The notes under the pieces are model-generated. The model worked only from the letters and a program-made list of their open reading frames with translations, was not told where the DNA came from and searched no databases. A program made the position numbers and the translations under genes. A stretch of DNA of 64,000 bases from Amorphus orientalis. GTDB lineage: Bacteria; Pseudomonadota; Alphaproteobacteria; Rhizobiales; Amorphaceae. Within the stretch, counting starts at the first letter, position 1; every line of letters begins with the position of its first letter. The stretch spans positions 1,330,001 through 1,394,000 of the forward strand of contig NZ_JAUSUL010000001.1 in the NCBI RefSeq assembly GCF_030814015.1, in the 5' to 3' direction. This document shows positions 54,289 through 62,466 of the stretch, in pieces.

Positions 54289-55902
54289 ATGGACGTGATG
54301 ACCGGGGGAGAGGCGCTGGTCCGCACGCTGGAAGCGCACGACGTCGATACCGTGTTCGGCCTTCCCGGTGCGCAGATCTACGGGCTGTTCGACGCGCTCG
54401 CGCGCTCCAACCGGATCCGGGTGGTGGGCGCCCGTCACGAGCAGGGCTGCGGCTACATGGCTTTCGGCTATGCCCGCGCGTCGGGCCGGCCCGGGGTCTA
54501 TTCGGTCGTGCCGGGTCCCGGCGTTCTCAACACCGGGGCGGCGCTGATCACCGCACTCGGCGGCAACGAGCCCGTCCTGTGCCTGACCGGACAGGTGCCG
54601 AGCGCCTTTCTCGGGCGGGGCAGGGGGCATCTGCACGAGATGCCCGACCAGCTCGCCACGCTGGAAGGGCTGACCAAGTGGGCCGACCGGGTCGACCATC
54701 CAAGCCAGGTTCCGGACAAGCTCGGACGGGCGTTCCAGGAAATGGCGTCGCTTCGGCGCGGACCGGCGGCCGTCGAAATGCCATGGGATCAGTTCACCAA
54801 CCGCGCGCCTGTGGCGCTGACCGATCCCCTGCCGCTCCAGGCCGAACCGCCGGTCGATCCCGACCGGGTTGCCGACGCCGCCAGGCGCATCGCCGACGCG
54901 AAGGCGCCGATGATCTTCGTCGGCTCCGGGGCGATCGAGGCGACGGAGGAAGTGCGGGCACTTGCCGAGCGGATCGGTGCACCGGTCGTGGCCTTCCGGT
55001 CGGGACGCGGCATTGTCTCCAACCGCGATCCGCTCGGCCTGACGATCGCGGAGGCCTACGAGCTTTGGGCGGAGACCGATCTTGTGATCGGGATCGGGAC
55101 GCGGCTGGAAGTGCCGGGCTGGCGCTGGAGCTGGCGTCCCGAGGGGCAGACGACCATCCGGATCGACATCGACCCGGCCGAGCTGCGTCGGGCGCCGTCC
55201 GATGTCGACATCCTCGGCGGCGCGGCGAGCGCGACGGCGGAGCTGCTGGCGGCCCTGGAGCGCATCGGCGCGGCGCTCCCCGACCGCTCCGAGACGATCG
55301 CGGTCGCCAAAGCAAAGGCGGCCCGGGAGATCCAGGAGATCCGTCCGCACGCGCAGTATCTCAAGGTGCTGCGCGATGTGCTCCCCGACGACGGCATCGT
55401 CACCGACGAGCTGTGCCAGGCGGGGTTCGCGTCGTGGTATGCCTTCCCGGTCTACCAGCCGCGGACGTTCCTCTCATCGGGCTATCAGGGCACGCTCGGC
55501 TCGGGCTATGCGACGGCGCTCGGCGCGAAGGTGGCGAAGCCCGACGCACCGGTCGTGTCGATCTGCGGCGACGGCGGCTTCATGTTCGCCGTTCAGGAAC
55601 TCGCCACGGCCGTCCAGTACGGCATCGCCGTGACCGTCCTCGTCTTCAACAACTCCGCGTACGGAAACGTGCGCCGGGATCAGGAACAGCACTTCGACGG
55701 CCGGGTCTTGGCCTCGCCGCTTCAAAACCCGGACTTCCCGAAGCTGGCGGAGTCCTTCGGCGCACGGGCGGCCCGGGTCACGAGCCCCGAGGAGTTGAAG
55801 CCGGCTCTGGAACGCGCCCTGGCCAGCGGCCTGCCGACCGTGATCGAGATCCCGCTGGATCTCGCGTCCGAGGTGTCGCCCTGGCGCTTCATTCATCGTT
55901 GA
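54289..55902 (+). CDS. Thiamine diphosphate-dependent enzyme, acetolactate synthase-like
   Basis: A 537-residue ThDP enzyme. The Pyr domain carries the activating Glu in GARHEQGCGYMAFGYARASG, the middle domain FVGSGAIEATEEVRAL, and the PP domain GDGGFMFAVQELATAVQYG to VFNNSAYGNVRRDQ. It lacks a neighbouring ilvH, and its Pyr-domain sequence GQVPSAFLGRGRGHLHEM is unlike biosynthetic AHAS, so a decarboxylase or carboligase role in catabolism is more likely. TTGGGGGGC precedes the ATG. It is distinct from, and only moderately similar to, the other ThDP enzyme of this window. Confidence 0.85.
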   Translation: MDVMTGGEALVRTLEAHDVDTVFGLPGAQIYGLFDALARSNRIRVVGARHEQGCGYMAFGYARASGRPGVYSVVPGPGVLNTGAALITALGGNEPVLCLTGQVPSAFLGRGRGHLHEMPDQLATLEGLTKWADRVDHPSQVPDKLGRAFQEMASLRRGPAAVEMPWDQFTNRAPVALTDPLPLQAEPPVDPDRVADAARRIADAKAPMIFVGSGAIEATEEVRALAERIGAPVVAFRSGRGIVSNRDPLGLTIAEAYELWAETDLVIGIGTRLEVPGWRWSWRPEGQTTIRIDIDPAELRRAPSDVDILGGAASATAELLAALERIGAALPDRSETIAVAKAKAAREIQEIRPHAQYLKVLRDVLPDDGIVTDELCQAGFASWYAFPVYQPRTFLSSGYQGTLGSGYATALGAKVAKPDAPVVSICGDGGFMFAVQELATAVQYGIAVTVLVFNNSAYGNVRRDQEQHFDGRVLASPLQNPDFPKLAESFGARAARVTSPEELKPALERALASGLPTVIEIPLDLASEVSPWRFIHR

Positions 55903-56031
55903 TCCTGTCCAGGCCAAGCCGAACTGGGCTTGAGTCCCGGGCACGGGCGGATCATTCCGGCCTTGCGGAATTCGGTGGGCCGGGCCTCGGTTGGCGCGCC
56001 GAACGGACCGCAATCGCGCCCATATAGGAAA

Positions 56032-56090
56032 TTTCCCACAATCAAAGTGGGAAACATTCATTTTGACATCTGCCCCAAACAGGCTTCCCA
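56032..56090 (+). promoter_or_regulatory. Inverted repeat and promoter of the HTH-methyltransferase/MetK-C/MetF-like operon
   Basis: A perfect inverted repeat TTTCCCAC-N7-GTGGGAAA (56032-56054) is followed eight bases later by a TTGACA -35-like box (56063-56068). A third half site TTCCCA (56085-56090) lies where the -10 would be. The region is conspicuously A+T-rich. Because the first gene of the operon carries an N-terminal HTH-like domain, this is a candidate autoregulatory operator. The third half site with its following TTTTCGGG could instead be part of a degenerate REP element. Confidence 0.5.
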
Positions 56091-56187
56091 TTTTCGGGAC
56101 AACACAGGATCCGACCGCGCCGCGGCGACCCCCTTGGAGCCGCGGGAAGCGGTCGGCGGGAGGAAATCCAGCCGGTGGGGAACGGCC

Positions 56188-57597
56188 GTGGACACGGATC
56201 AGCTGGTCTCTGAGATCACCCGGTTCTGCCGCCATCATGAAATGGCGGAATCGACGTTCGGGCGCGTCGTGGCCAACGATGGCAAGCTCGTGGCCCGGCT
56301 GCGCGACGGAAAGAGCATCACCCTCAAGACCTTGAAGAAGGTCGAGGACTATATGTCGGCCCACGATGGTGTGCCGGCCGATGCACACGCTGCGAACGGC
56401 AACGCAAACGGTGCTGCGGACGTCGAGGCGGGCGCGCCCGGTGTCGTTGAGGCGATCGATCCGGAGTCCACGAAGTCGGAGCGCAACTTCCGCTTCTTCG
56501 ACAACCGCCAGAAATATCTGCTGTTCGTGAACACCTGCTCGGAGAAGTGGGTCGTCGCCAACCGCGTCTCGATGGAGCTGGCGAACATCCATCCGAAGCC
56601 GCCGGCGATCCGCCTGTTCGATGCGGGCGTCGGCGACGGCACGGTGCTGACCCGGGTGATGCGGGCCATGCACGCCCGGTTTCCGACCATGCCGCATCTG
56701 ATCGCCGGCAAGGAGATCAGCCTGGAGGACATCCGGCTGACCGTGGAAAAGATGCCGGACCGCTTCTACGAGCATCCGGCGAGCGTCGTCGTCCTCACCA
56801 ACATGTTCTATTCCGAGGCGCCCTGGCTCAGGGTGCACAACCCGGCGGCCGCCAACAGCCTGGTGTGGGAAGAGGTGCCGCTGCGCGGCTCGTCGTCGTT
56901 CGACTTCGAGGAACAGCTGACCGCGCTCGAACCGTTCCTGGCGGAGAACTGGAAGGCGAAGGCGCATCCGCGCACAGGCAACCCGGTCTACGAGCGTCCG
57001 GTCGTGCTGGTGCTTTACCGGGAAGACCACAAGTTTCTGCTGGACTCCGTCATTCCGCGGCCCGGCGCAACCCGGGCCGACTACGACCTCGTCATCGCGT
57101 CGCAGCCCTACCGGCTGCGTGTCCCGGCCCGGTTCAAGGCTGAAAAGGTGGTGGCGCCGCTGGCGCGCGCGCTCGGTCCCGGCGGGCGCCTGATCGGCAT
57201 CCATTCCCACGGCGACGACCCGGGGCTGGAGATCATCCGCAACGTCTGGCCCGACGAGAATCCGTTCGAGAACGACCGGCACGACATCCTGAAATCGACC
57301 AAGGACGTGCTCGGGTCAGCCGGACGCGACCTGAAGTTCAACGCCTATTCCGATGCCAGGTCCATCTTTCGGTACGACATGCACACGCTGCCGAACGAAC
57401 TGGAAGGGCCGATCGGCACCTCCACGCTGTTCGCCGCCTGGAACGCGGCGATCTACGTCAATCAGATCGAGGACGAACGGCTCAACGAAGCCGTGAGGGA
57501 CGGCATCTATCTCGATGCCACCCGCGACGTTCTGAGGAAGCACGGCGGGCTCTGGTTCCACGACGAGAGCTTCGTCATCTCAAAGAAGATGGGGTAG
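56188..57597 (+). CDS. HTH-like domain fused to class I SAM-methyltransferase fold; function unknown
   Basis: A 469-residue protein. Residues 1-55 (DTDQLVSEITRFCRHHEM then AESTFGRVVANDGKLVARLR) look like a helix-turn-helix of the type seen at the start of several alphaproteobacterial proteins. After a low-complexity Ala/Asn/Gly linker (about 60-95) comes a methyltransferase-like domain with motif I RLFDAGVGDGTVLTRVMRAM and motif IV area YDLVIASQPYRLRV, and the C-terminal half contains LGPGGRLIGIHSHGDDPGLE. The start is a GTG with GGTGGGGAAC before it. No known DNA or protein methylase signature (NPPY, GxGxG of PRMT) is present, so the domain may sense SAM or SAH rather than methylate. First gene of a three-gene operon with MetK- and MetF-related partners. 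Confidence 0.7.
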   Translation: MDTDQLVSEITRFCRHHEMAESTFGRVVANDGKLVARLRDGKSITLKTLKKVEDYMSAHDGVPADAHAANGNANGAADVEAGAPGVVEAIDPESTKSERNFRFFDNRQKYLLFVNTCSEKWVVANRVSMELANIHPKPPAIRLFDAGVGDGTVLTRVMRAMHARFPTMPHLIAGKEISLEDIRLTVEKMPDRFYEHPASVVVLTNMFYSEAPWLRVHNPAAANSLVWEEVPLRGSSSFDFEEQLTALEPFLAENWKAKAHPRTGNPVYERPVVLVLYREDHKFLLDSVIPRPGATRADYDLVIASQPYRLRVPARFKAEKVVAPLARALGPGGRLIGIHSHGDDPGLEIIRNVWPDENPFENDRHDILKSTKDVLGSAGRDLKFNAYSDARSIFRYDMHTLPNELEGPIGTSTLFAAWNAAIYVNQIEDERLNEAVRDGIYLDATRDVLRKHGGLWFHDESFVISKKMG

Positions 57598-57603
57598 GAA
57601 ACA

Positions 57604-58140
57604 ATGGTCCAGCACAGCGACGTCCTTGAGATCAAATCCGGATTTGGTGCCACGATCAGCGTCGTCAGCGACGCCGCTCTCGAGCGCGTGGGGGAGCCGG
57701 ACCTTTTGCCGGACCCGGCAGGCGAGACCTCCGGACGGTCGGCCGCGGATGTGGCGCGCTATCTCGCCATGAACGTGGTCGCCGCCGGCTTCGCCCAGCG
57801 CTGCACCGTTCAGCTCCACTACGCGCTCGGCGTCACCGCGCCAACCTCCGTGCGGGTCGACTTTCACGGCTCCGGCAACATCGACGAAGCCAGGATCGCG
57901 GAGGCGCTCCGCCAGGTGATGGACCTTCCGCCGGACGGCGTGCGCGAGCACCTGCGGTTCAATCGAAGCGTTTCGGTCCGCACGATCGCCCGTGGCCATT
58001 TCGATCGCAGCGAGGCCGGACGTGACGTGTTCGCCTGGGACGAAGGCGATCTGGTGGATGCGCTCAAATGCCGTCTGCACAGCGGTAAGGTCATGTCCGG
58101 TCTGCTGCGCAGCGGCGGGGACCGCGAGACACCCAGGTGA
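57604..58140 (+). CDS. Stand-alone S-adenosylmethionine synthetase C-terminal-like domain protein
   Basis: A 178-residue protein whose residues about 45-160 match the C-terminal domain of MetK: SAADVARYLAMNVVAAGFAQ, RCTVQLHYALGVTAPTSVRV, ALRQVMDLPPDGVREHL, and RGHFDRSEAG near the end, corresponding to MetK's YVAKNIVAAGLA..C.IQVSYAIGVAEPTSI and YGHFGR. The MetK N-terminal and central domains, with the HPDK His and most catalytic lysines, are absent; the first 45 residues are unrelated. It therefore cannot be a complete methionine adenosyltransferase. GTAGGAAACA links it to the preceding stop (six bases), and its own stop overlaps the next start. Not a decay product by appearance: the frame is clean and coupled on both sides. 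Confidence 0.72.
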   Translation: MVQHSDVLEIKSGFGATISVVSDAALERVGEPDLLPDPAGETSGRSAADVARYLAMNVVAAGFAQRCTVQLHYALGVTAPTSVRVDFHGSGNIDEARIAEALRQVMDLPPDGVREHLRFNRSVSVRTIARGHFDRSEAGRDVFAWDEGDLVDALKCRLHSGKVMSGLLRSGGDRETPR

Positions 58141-59000
58141 TCCCGGCTTCGTCTGCAGCCCTGCCGGGCTCTTCTGAGGCGCCGGACCAGCTCCTGCGCC
58201 GGCCGATCTCGCTCGAACTCGCACCGAGTGAGGTTGCGGCGTTCGAGCCGGATCCGGCCGTCTTTCCGCCGGGATCGCGGGTGTTCCTGTCGCATATCGA
58301 AGGCAAGTCGCTCGCCGACCAGGCCGAGGCCGCTGGCCGGCTGACCCGGAAGGGCTTCCGGCCGGTCCCCCATCTCGGCGCCCGCAACTTCGACACCGGG
58401 GGCGACTTTGCGGCCCATGTCGACCGTCTGGCGGCTGCGGACGTGCGCGAAGCACTCTTCGTCGGCGGCAATCCGGCGACGGCGCGCGGGCCGTTCGCGC
58501 AAGCGGCCGATCTCCTGTCCCATGCGGCGATGGCAAATTGGCCCGTGGAGAAGGCCTATCTCGCGGTGCACCCGGAACGCCATCCCGCCGTCGATGCCGC
58601 GACCCTGACCGCCGCCTTCGAGCGAAAGCTGATCCTGTGCCGGGAGCGCGGCATCACCCCGGCGGCCGCGTCGCAGTTCGAATTCGACGGCTCCCATCTC
58701 GCGGGATGGGCGCGGACGTTTGCCCAGGCGCATCCGGGGATGGAGCTGCGGCTCGGGCTGGCCGGTGTGACGTCGCTGCCGAAGCTGGTCCGCTATGCCG
58801 TCACCTGCGGAATCGGCCCGTCCCTGTCCGTGCTCAGGAAATCCCCCGGAAGCCTGTTCAATGTCGCCGCGGAGCGCGATCCCGGGGACATGCTGGCTGC
58901 CCTCGACGCGGCCGCGCTTCCGGCCGAAATCAACGTCCACTTCTTCGTGTTCGGCGGCTGGAAGAAGACGCTGGACTGGGTGGGGCGACGCGACGGCTGA
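58137..59000 (+). CDS. Divergent methylenetetrahydrofolate reductase (MetF)-like protein
   Basis: A 287-residue TIM-barrel protein of MTHFR type and length. Landmarks: ISLELAPSE (position of MetF SFEFFPP, with the catalytic Glu kept), VPHLGARNF, LFVGGNPATARGP where MetF has LRGDPP, YLAVHPERHP matching AAYPE.HP, and CRERGITPAAASQFEFD matching AGA...ITQFFFD with the folate-site Gln. The Asp of the RGD loop near flavin N1 is Asn here and the Arg is Gly. It starts at a GTG in a GTGA overlap with the MetK-C-like gene. Likely still binds a flavin or folate, but the redox chemistry may differ. It is last in the operon; a convergent tRNA-Gln follows. Confidence 0.75.
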   Translation: MIPASSAALPGSSEAPDQLLRRPISLELAPSEVAAFEPDPAVFPPGSRVFLSHIEGKSLADQAEAAGRLTRKGFRPVPHLGARNFDTGGDFAAHVDRLAAADVREALFVGGNPATARGPFAQAADLLSHAAMANWPVEKAYLAVHPERHPAVDAATLTAAFERKLILCRERGITPAAASQFEFDGSHLAGWARTFAQAHPGMELRLGLAGVTSLPKLVRYAVTCGIGPSLSVLRKSPGSLFNVAAERDPGDMLAALDAAALPAEINVHFFVFGGWKKTLDWVGRRDG

Positions 59001-59042
59001 CCCGAATGCGATCGGGGAGCGGGGATGCAGCAGCGCCGAAAG

Positions 59043-59116
59043 TGGCTGGGGCGCCAGGATTCGAACCTGGGATCACGAGACCAAAACCCGTTGCCTTACC
59101 GCTTGGCCACGCCCCA
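59043..59116 (-). tRNA. tRNA-Gln (anticodon TTG)
   Basis: A 74-base cloverleaf with encoded CCA, read on the minus strand. Acceptor arms TGGGGCG and CGCCCCA, discriminator G, anticodon loop TTTTGGT with TTG for CAA, T arm CCAGG-TTCGAAT-CCTGG. The U1-A72 acceptor pair is typical of glutamine tRNAs. Confidence 0.96.
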
Positions 59117-59572
59117 TCCGGCTCGGGACGACCCGAGACGTGAGAAGCGGCGTTCTAGCGCCTCGCATTGCGCTCTGCAACGGGTGAGACCCCACATGTG
59201 ACCGCCCGGGCATGCTGCCGCAGGCTCATCCGACCCGCTTGGGCGAGGGCGGCTCTGCGGATCCGAATCGCCCGGTCCCCCCGACAGAATCTCCGATCGT
59301 TCGCGATACCGCCCGCAGATGCTGCCTGCCGGCGACGATAACCACTTCTTAACGGGCCGAACGGCGCAAAACTGCCGGTTTCGGGCATTCCGGGGGCGGC
59401 CGGTTAGAATTCATTAACCATAACTGGGCCACAACGAAGCATGGCTCATGTGTTCGACAGGGTATCGGCTTCAACGAAAGCCGATCGGATGAGCCCAACA
59501 ATATGAGGCGTCCAGGCGAGCGATCCCGCGGTCAGGTCCACTGTCTGCAACCGACGAGCTTGGAGATTCGAA
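59117..59572. promoter_or_regulatory. Intergenic region upstream of the first porin
   Basis: About 455 bases without a credible gene. It must contain the tRNA-Gln promoter (leftward) and the porin promoter (rightward). Several TTAAC/TTAACC elements (59349 and 59414 areas) and an A+T-rich patch, GTTAGAATTCATTAACCATA, mark the likely porin promoter. The ribosome binding site of the porin is GCTTGGAGATTCGAA. No exact CtrA motif with the proper spacing was found. Confidence 0.4.
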
Positions 59573-60877
59573 ATGAAGACCAAAGCCATCCTGATCGGCG
59601 TGGCGACCTCGGTCGCGTGCGCCTCCGGAGCCAGCGCCGCCGATATTCCGCTCGCGGCGGCTCCGGAGCCCATCGACTATGTCCGCGTCTGTGACGCTTA
59701 CGGCGCCGGCTTCTACTACATCCCCGGCACCGACACCTGCCTGAACGTTTCTGGCCGGGTGCGGGCCGAATACCGTCTGTTCGACTTCGACCAGGCCTTC
59801 CGTCAGGGGATCCAGGCGCCGTCCCAGGCGCGCGACTTCGATTCCACCGAGTTCCGCGCCCGTGGCTACATCTACATGGACTCGCGCACCAACACCGAGT
59901 TCGGCCTGCTGCGCACCTACACTGAACTCTACGGAACCGTCGACGGCGCCGGGCCGGTCGATATGACCCTCGAGCACGCCTACATCCAGTTCGGCGGCTT
60001 CACGTTCGGTCGGGGACAGTCGTTCTACGACTTCGTCAACTACTCGACCTACGCCTCCGTCTTCACTCCGCAGGTTTCCGACCAGAAGACGAACCTCGCC
60101 GCCTATACGTTCGTGTTCGGCAACGGCTTCTCCTCGTCGCTGTCCATCGAGGACGCGGAGTCCCGTCGCACGGAAATCGGCGGTCCGTACAGCACCACCA
60201 CCACTTCGGTCGTCGGGTTCGACTCCTCCGGCAACCCGATCACCGCCACGACCACCACCGGCGTCGGCTATGGCGGTACGAAATATCCCGACCTCGTCGC
60301 CAACCTGCGCGTCGACCAGGGCTGGGGCTCCGCACAGCTGATGGGCGCGATGCACCAGGTCTGGCCGGGCTACCGGGCCGAGGGAACGGCCTCCAGCAAG
60401 ATCGGCTTCGCGGCCGGCGGCGGCGTGCTCGTCAACCTCCCGTTCGGCATGAACACGGCCTTGAACCTCACCGGCACCTACGCGAACGGCGCCTCCAGCT
60501 ACGCCTCGACGAGCACCACCGGCTTCTTCTCGCCGCGCGGCTTCCTGGTCGAGACGGTCGACGCCAGCTTCAACCCGGCGACCGGCGATATCGAAACGGC
60601 CCAGGCCTGGTCGGTGTCGGGCGGTGTCGGCACCCAGATCACGCCGGAAGTCGGCTTTGCCCTGCAGGGCGGCTTCTTCCAGCTCAGCGATCAGGTCGAC
60701 AGCAACAACAGTTTCTCCAACGTCGACGTCCAGGGCGACGTGACCTATTCCCCGGGCAACATCGACGGCTTCGAGATGGGCGTGGGAGTGGAGTACCGCA
60801 ACGTCAATCCGAACGAGGACGGGGCCGGACAGGGCGACGCCTACGCGGGCTACTTCCGCGCCGAGCGGACGTTCTAA
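59573..60877 (+). CDS. Porin, Rhizobiales Porin_2 family (first of array)
   Basis: A 434-residue outer-membrane porin. Sec leader ends SGASAAD; the mature N-terminus PEPIDYVRVCDAYGAGFYYI with IPGTDTCLNVSGRVR is the family signature, with two conserved cysteines 17 residues apart. FRARGYIYMDSRTNTEFGLLRTYTE and FGGFTFGRGQSFYDF follow, and the chain ends in Phe (YFRAERTF) as needed for BAM recognition. This copy has extra loop segments rich in Thr/Ser (TTTTSVVGF) compared with its neighbours, so the pore surface differs. Followed by a strong terminator. Confidence 0.94.
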   Translation: MKTKAILIGVATSVACASGASAADIPLAAAPEPIDYVRVCDAYGAGFYYIPGTDTCLNVSGRVRAEYRLFDFDQAFRQGIQAPSQARDFDSTEFRARGYIYMDSRTNTEFGLLRTYTELYGTVDGAGPVDMTLEHAYIQFGGFTFGRGQSFYDFVNYSTYASVFTPQVSDQKTNLAAYTFVFGNGFSSSLSIEDAESRRTEIGGPYSTTTTSVVGFDSSGNPITATTTTGVGYGGTKYPDLVANLRVDQGWGSAQLMGAMHQVWPGYRAEGTASSKIGFAAGGGVLVNLPFGMNTALNLTGTYANGASSYASTSTTGFFSPRGFLVETVDASFNPATGDIETAQAWSVSGGVGTQITPEVGFALQGGFFQLSDQVDSNNSFSNVDVQGDVTYSPGNIDGFEMGVGVEYRNVNPNEDGAGQGDAYAGYFRAERTF

Positions 60878-60933
60878 CCGATCCGGAACACCGGCGGCGC
60901 GTTCAGCGCGCCGACCTCGGACGAACCTACAGG

Positions 60934-60972
60934 GCCCGCGGCTGCATCGATGCAGCCGCGGGCTTTTCGTTT
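60934..60972 (+). terminator. Strong intrinsic terminator after porin 1
   Basis: A perfect 30-base palindrome (60934-60963), left half GCCCGCGGCTGCATC and right half its exact reverse complement, is followed by TTTTCGTTT. This is one of the clearest terminators in the window; being symmetric, it can also form a cruciform. Confidence 0.9.
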
Positions 60973-61203
60973 GGGCACGGGCGTTGGGAACGGTCGCCGC
61001 TGACGTACAGGTAACCCTTTGGCTCCGGGACGGCGCGTTCGGGCGCTGTTGCCTCATGGCAACACGATTTCCGCCCCCGGCAAACCGCGGTGGTGGCCTC
61101 AGCACCGATCCTCTACCGTCGGACATCGCGGCCATTCCGGACCGCGACGTCGGACTCGGCTGGGGCTGCCCGACCGTCTTCTCAAGCCTTTCGGGGGATG
61201 ACC

Positions 61204-62382
61204 ATGAAACGCTGGCTTCTCGGTGCCGGAATAGCCGGCCTTGCGCTCGGTACGGCGAGCGCGGCGGATCTGCCGGTGGCGCCGGAACCCATCGACTATG
61301 TGCGCGTCTGCGACGCCTTCGGAGCAGGCTACTACTACATTCCCGGAACGGACACGTGCCTGCGCATCCATGGCCGGGTGCGCGTGGACTATCGCTATTT
61401 CGACACCGACTTCACGACGAACTGGCGAAACTACAATTCGACCGGCTTCCGCGCGCGCGGGTACATTTATATGGATTCGCGCAGCAACACGGAGTTCGGG
61501 CTGCTTCGGACGTTCAACGAGATCTACGTGACCAGCGACAGCCCGGGCGGGAACCGGCTGACGCTCAATCACTCCTTCGTTCAGCTGGGCGGGTTCACGT
61601 TCGGCAAGACCCAGTCCTTCTTCGACTTCGTGGAGTATGTGACCTGGGCCGCGATCTACTACCCGGCCGTCTCCGATCTGAAGACGCCGGTGGCCGCCTA
61701 TACCCATGCGTTCGGTAACGGCTTTTCCGGATCGCTGTCGCTTGAAAGCGCCGACGAACGCCGCCTCGGGATCGGCAACTACGGCCCCGGCTACGGCGGG
61801 ACGAAGTATCCGGACATGGTCGCGAACCTGCGCGTCGACAAAGGCTGGGGTTCGGCGCAGGTGATGGGCGCGCTGCATCAGGTCTGGACCGGCGCCAACC
61901 CGGCGGGCGTGACGCCCGACAGCGATCTCGGCTGGACGATCGGTGCCGGTGTGACATTCGACATGTCCCTGCCCGGCGAGACGTCCGCCAACCTGTCCGG
62001 CTCCTATTCCCAGGGTGCGGTGGCATATGTCACCTCCAGCCCGGGCGGTGGCCCGTTCGAGGCCTATGACGGGGTCTACGACCCGGCCACGAACGAGGTG
62101 GATACCTCCGAGGCGTGGGGCGTGAGCGGGGGCATCACCCACAACTGGACGCCGACGCTCTCCACCGCGCTGCAGGGAGGCTACTTCTCCTACGCGAACG
62201 ATGCCGCGCCTTCCGGTGACTTCGGCCAGTGGTCGGCCCAGGGCAACATCGTCTGGGCGCCGGTCGCCGGCCTCATCATCGGCACGGAGCTCGAGTATCA
62301 GTACTACGACGCGTCATCGTCCTCGGCGCTCGGCGATGGCGACAACCTTGCCGCCATCTTCCGGGTCCAGAAGACCTATTGA
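61204..62382 (+). CDS. Porin, Rhizobiales Porin_2 family (second of array)
   Basis: A 392-residue porin and paralogue of the first. Leader MKRWLLGAGIAGLALGTASA, mature start ADLPVAPEPIDYVRVCDAFG, cysteine pair VCDAF...DTCL, YIYMDSRSNTEFGLLRTFNE, FGKTQSFFDFVEYVTW; C-terminus FRVQKTY, a Tyr rather than Phe end. GGGGGATGACC precedes the ATG, and the longer open frame upstream lacks family sequence. The 326 bases between porins 1 and 2 contain the terminator of porin 1 and the promoter of this gene. Codon use looks less optimised than in porin 3, suggesting conditional expression. Confidence 0.94.
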   Translation: MKRWLLGAGIAGLALGTASAADLPVAPEPIDYVRVCDAFGAGYYYIPGTDTCLRIHGRVRVDYRYFDTDFTTNWRNYNSTGFRARGYIYMDSRSNTEFGLLRTFNEIYVTSDSPGGNRLTLNHSFVQLGGFTFGKTQSFFDFVEYVTWAAIYYPAVSDLKTPVAAYTHAFGNGFSGSLSLESADERRLGIGNYGPGYGGTKYPDMVANLRVDKGWGSAQVMGALHQVWTGANPAGVTPDSDLGWTIGAGVTFDMSLPGETSANLSGSYSQGAVAYVTSSPGGGPFEAYDGVYDPATNEVDTSEAWGVSGGITHNWTPTLSTALQGGYFSYANDAAPSGDFGQWSAQGNIVWAPVAGLIIGTELEYQYYDASSSSALGDGDNLAAIFRVQKTY

Positions 62383-62434
62383 TGGGCTGATGGGGCCGCG
62401 CGGAAGCAAGCTCCCACGCACGGGTTTCAAAGCT

Positions 62435-62466
62435 AGGGCCGGGCACATGGTGTCCCGGCCCTTTTT
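62435..62466 (+). terminator. Intrinsic terminator after porin 2
   Basis: Stem of GGGCCGGG with CCCGGCCC, extended by CAC/GTG with one bulged base, loop around ATG, followed by TTTTT. Confidence 0.85.

Noticed and set aside
59400-59440. CtrA-type TTAA-N7-TTAA site upstream of porin 1
   Set aside because: TTAG and TTAA are spaced by six rather than seven bases; only half sites are present.
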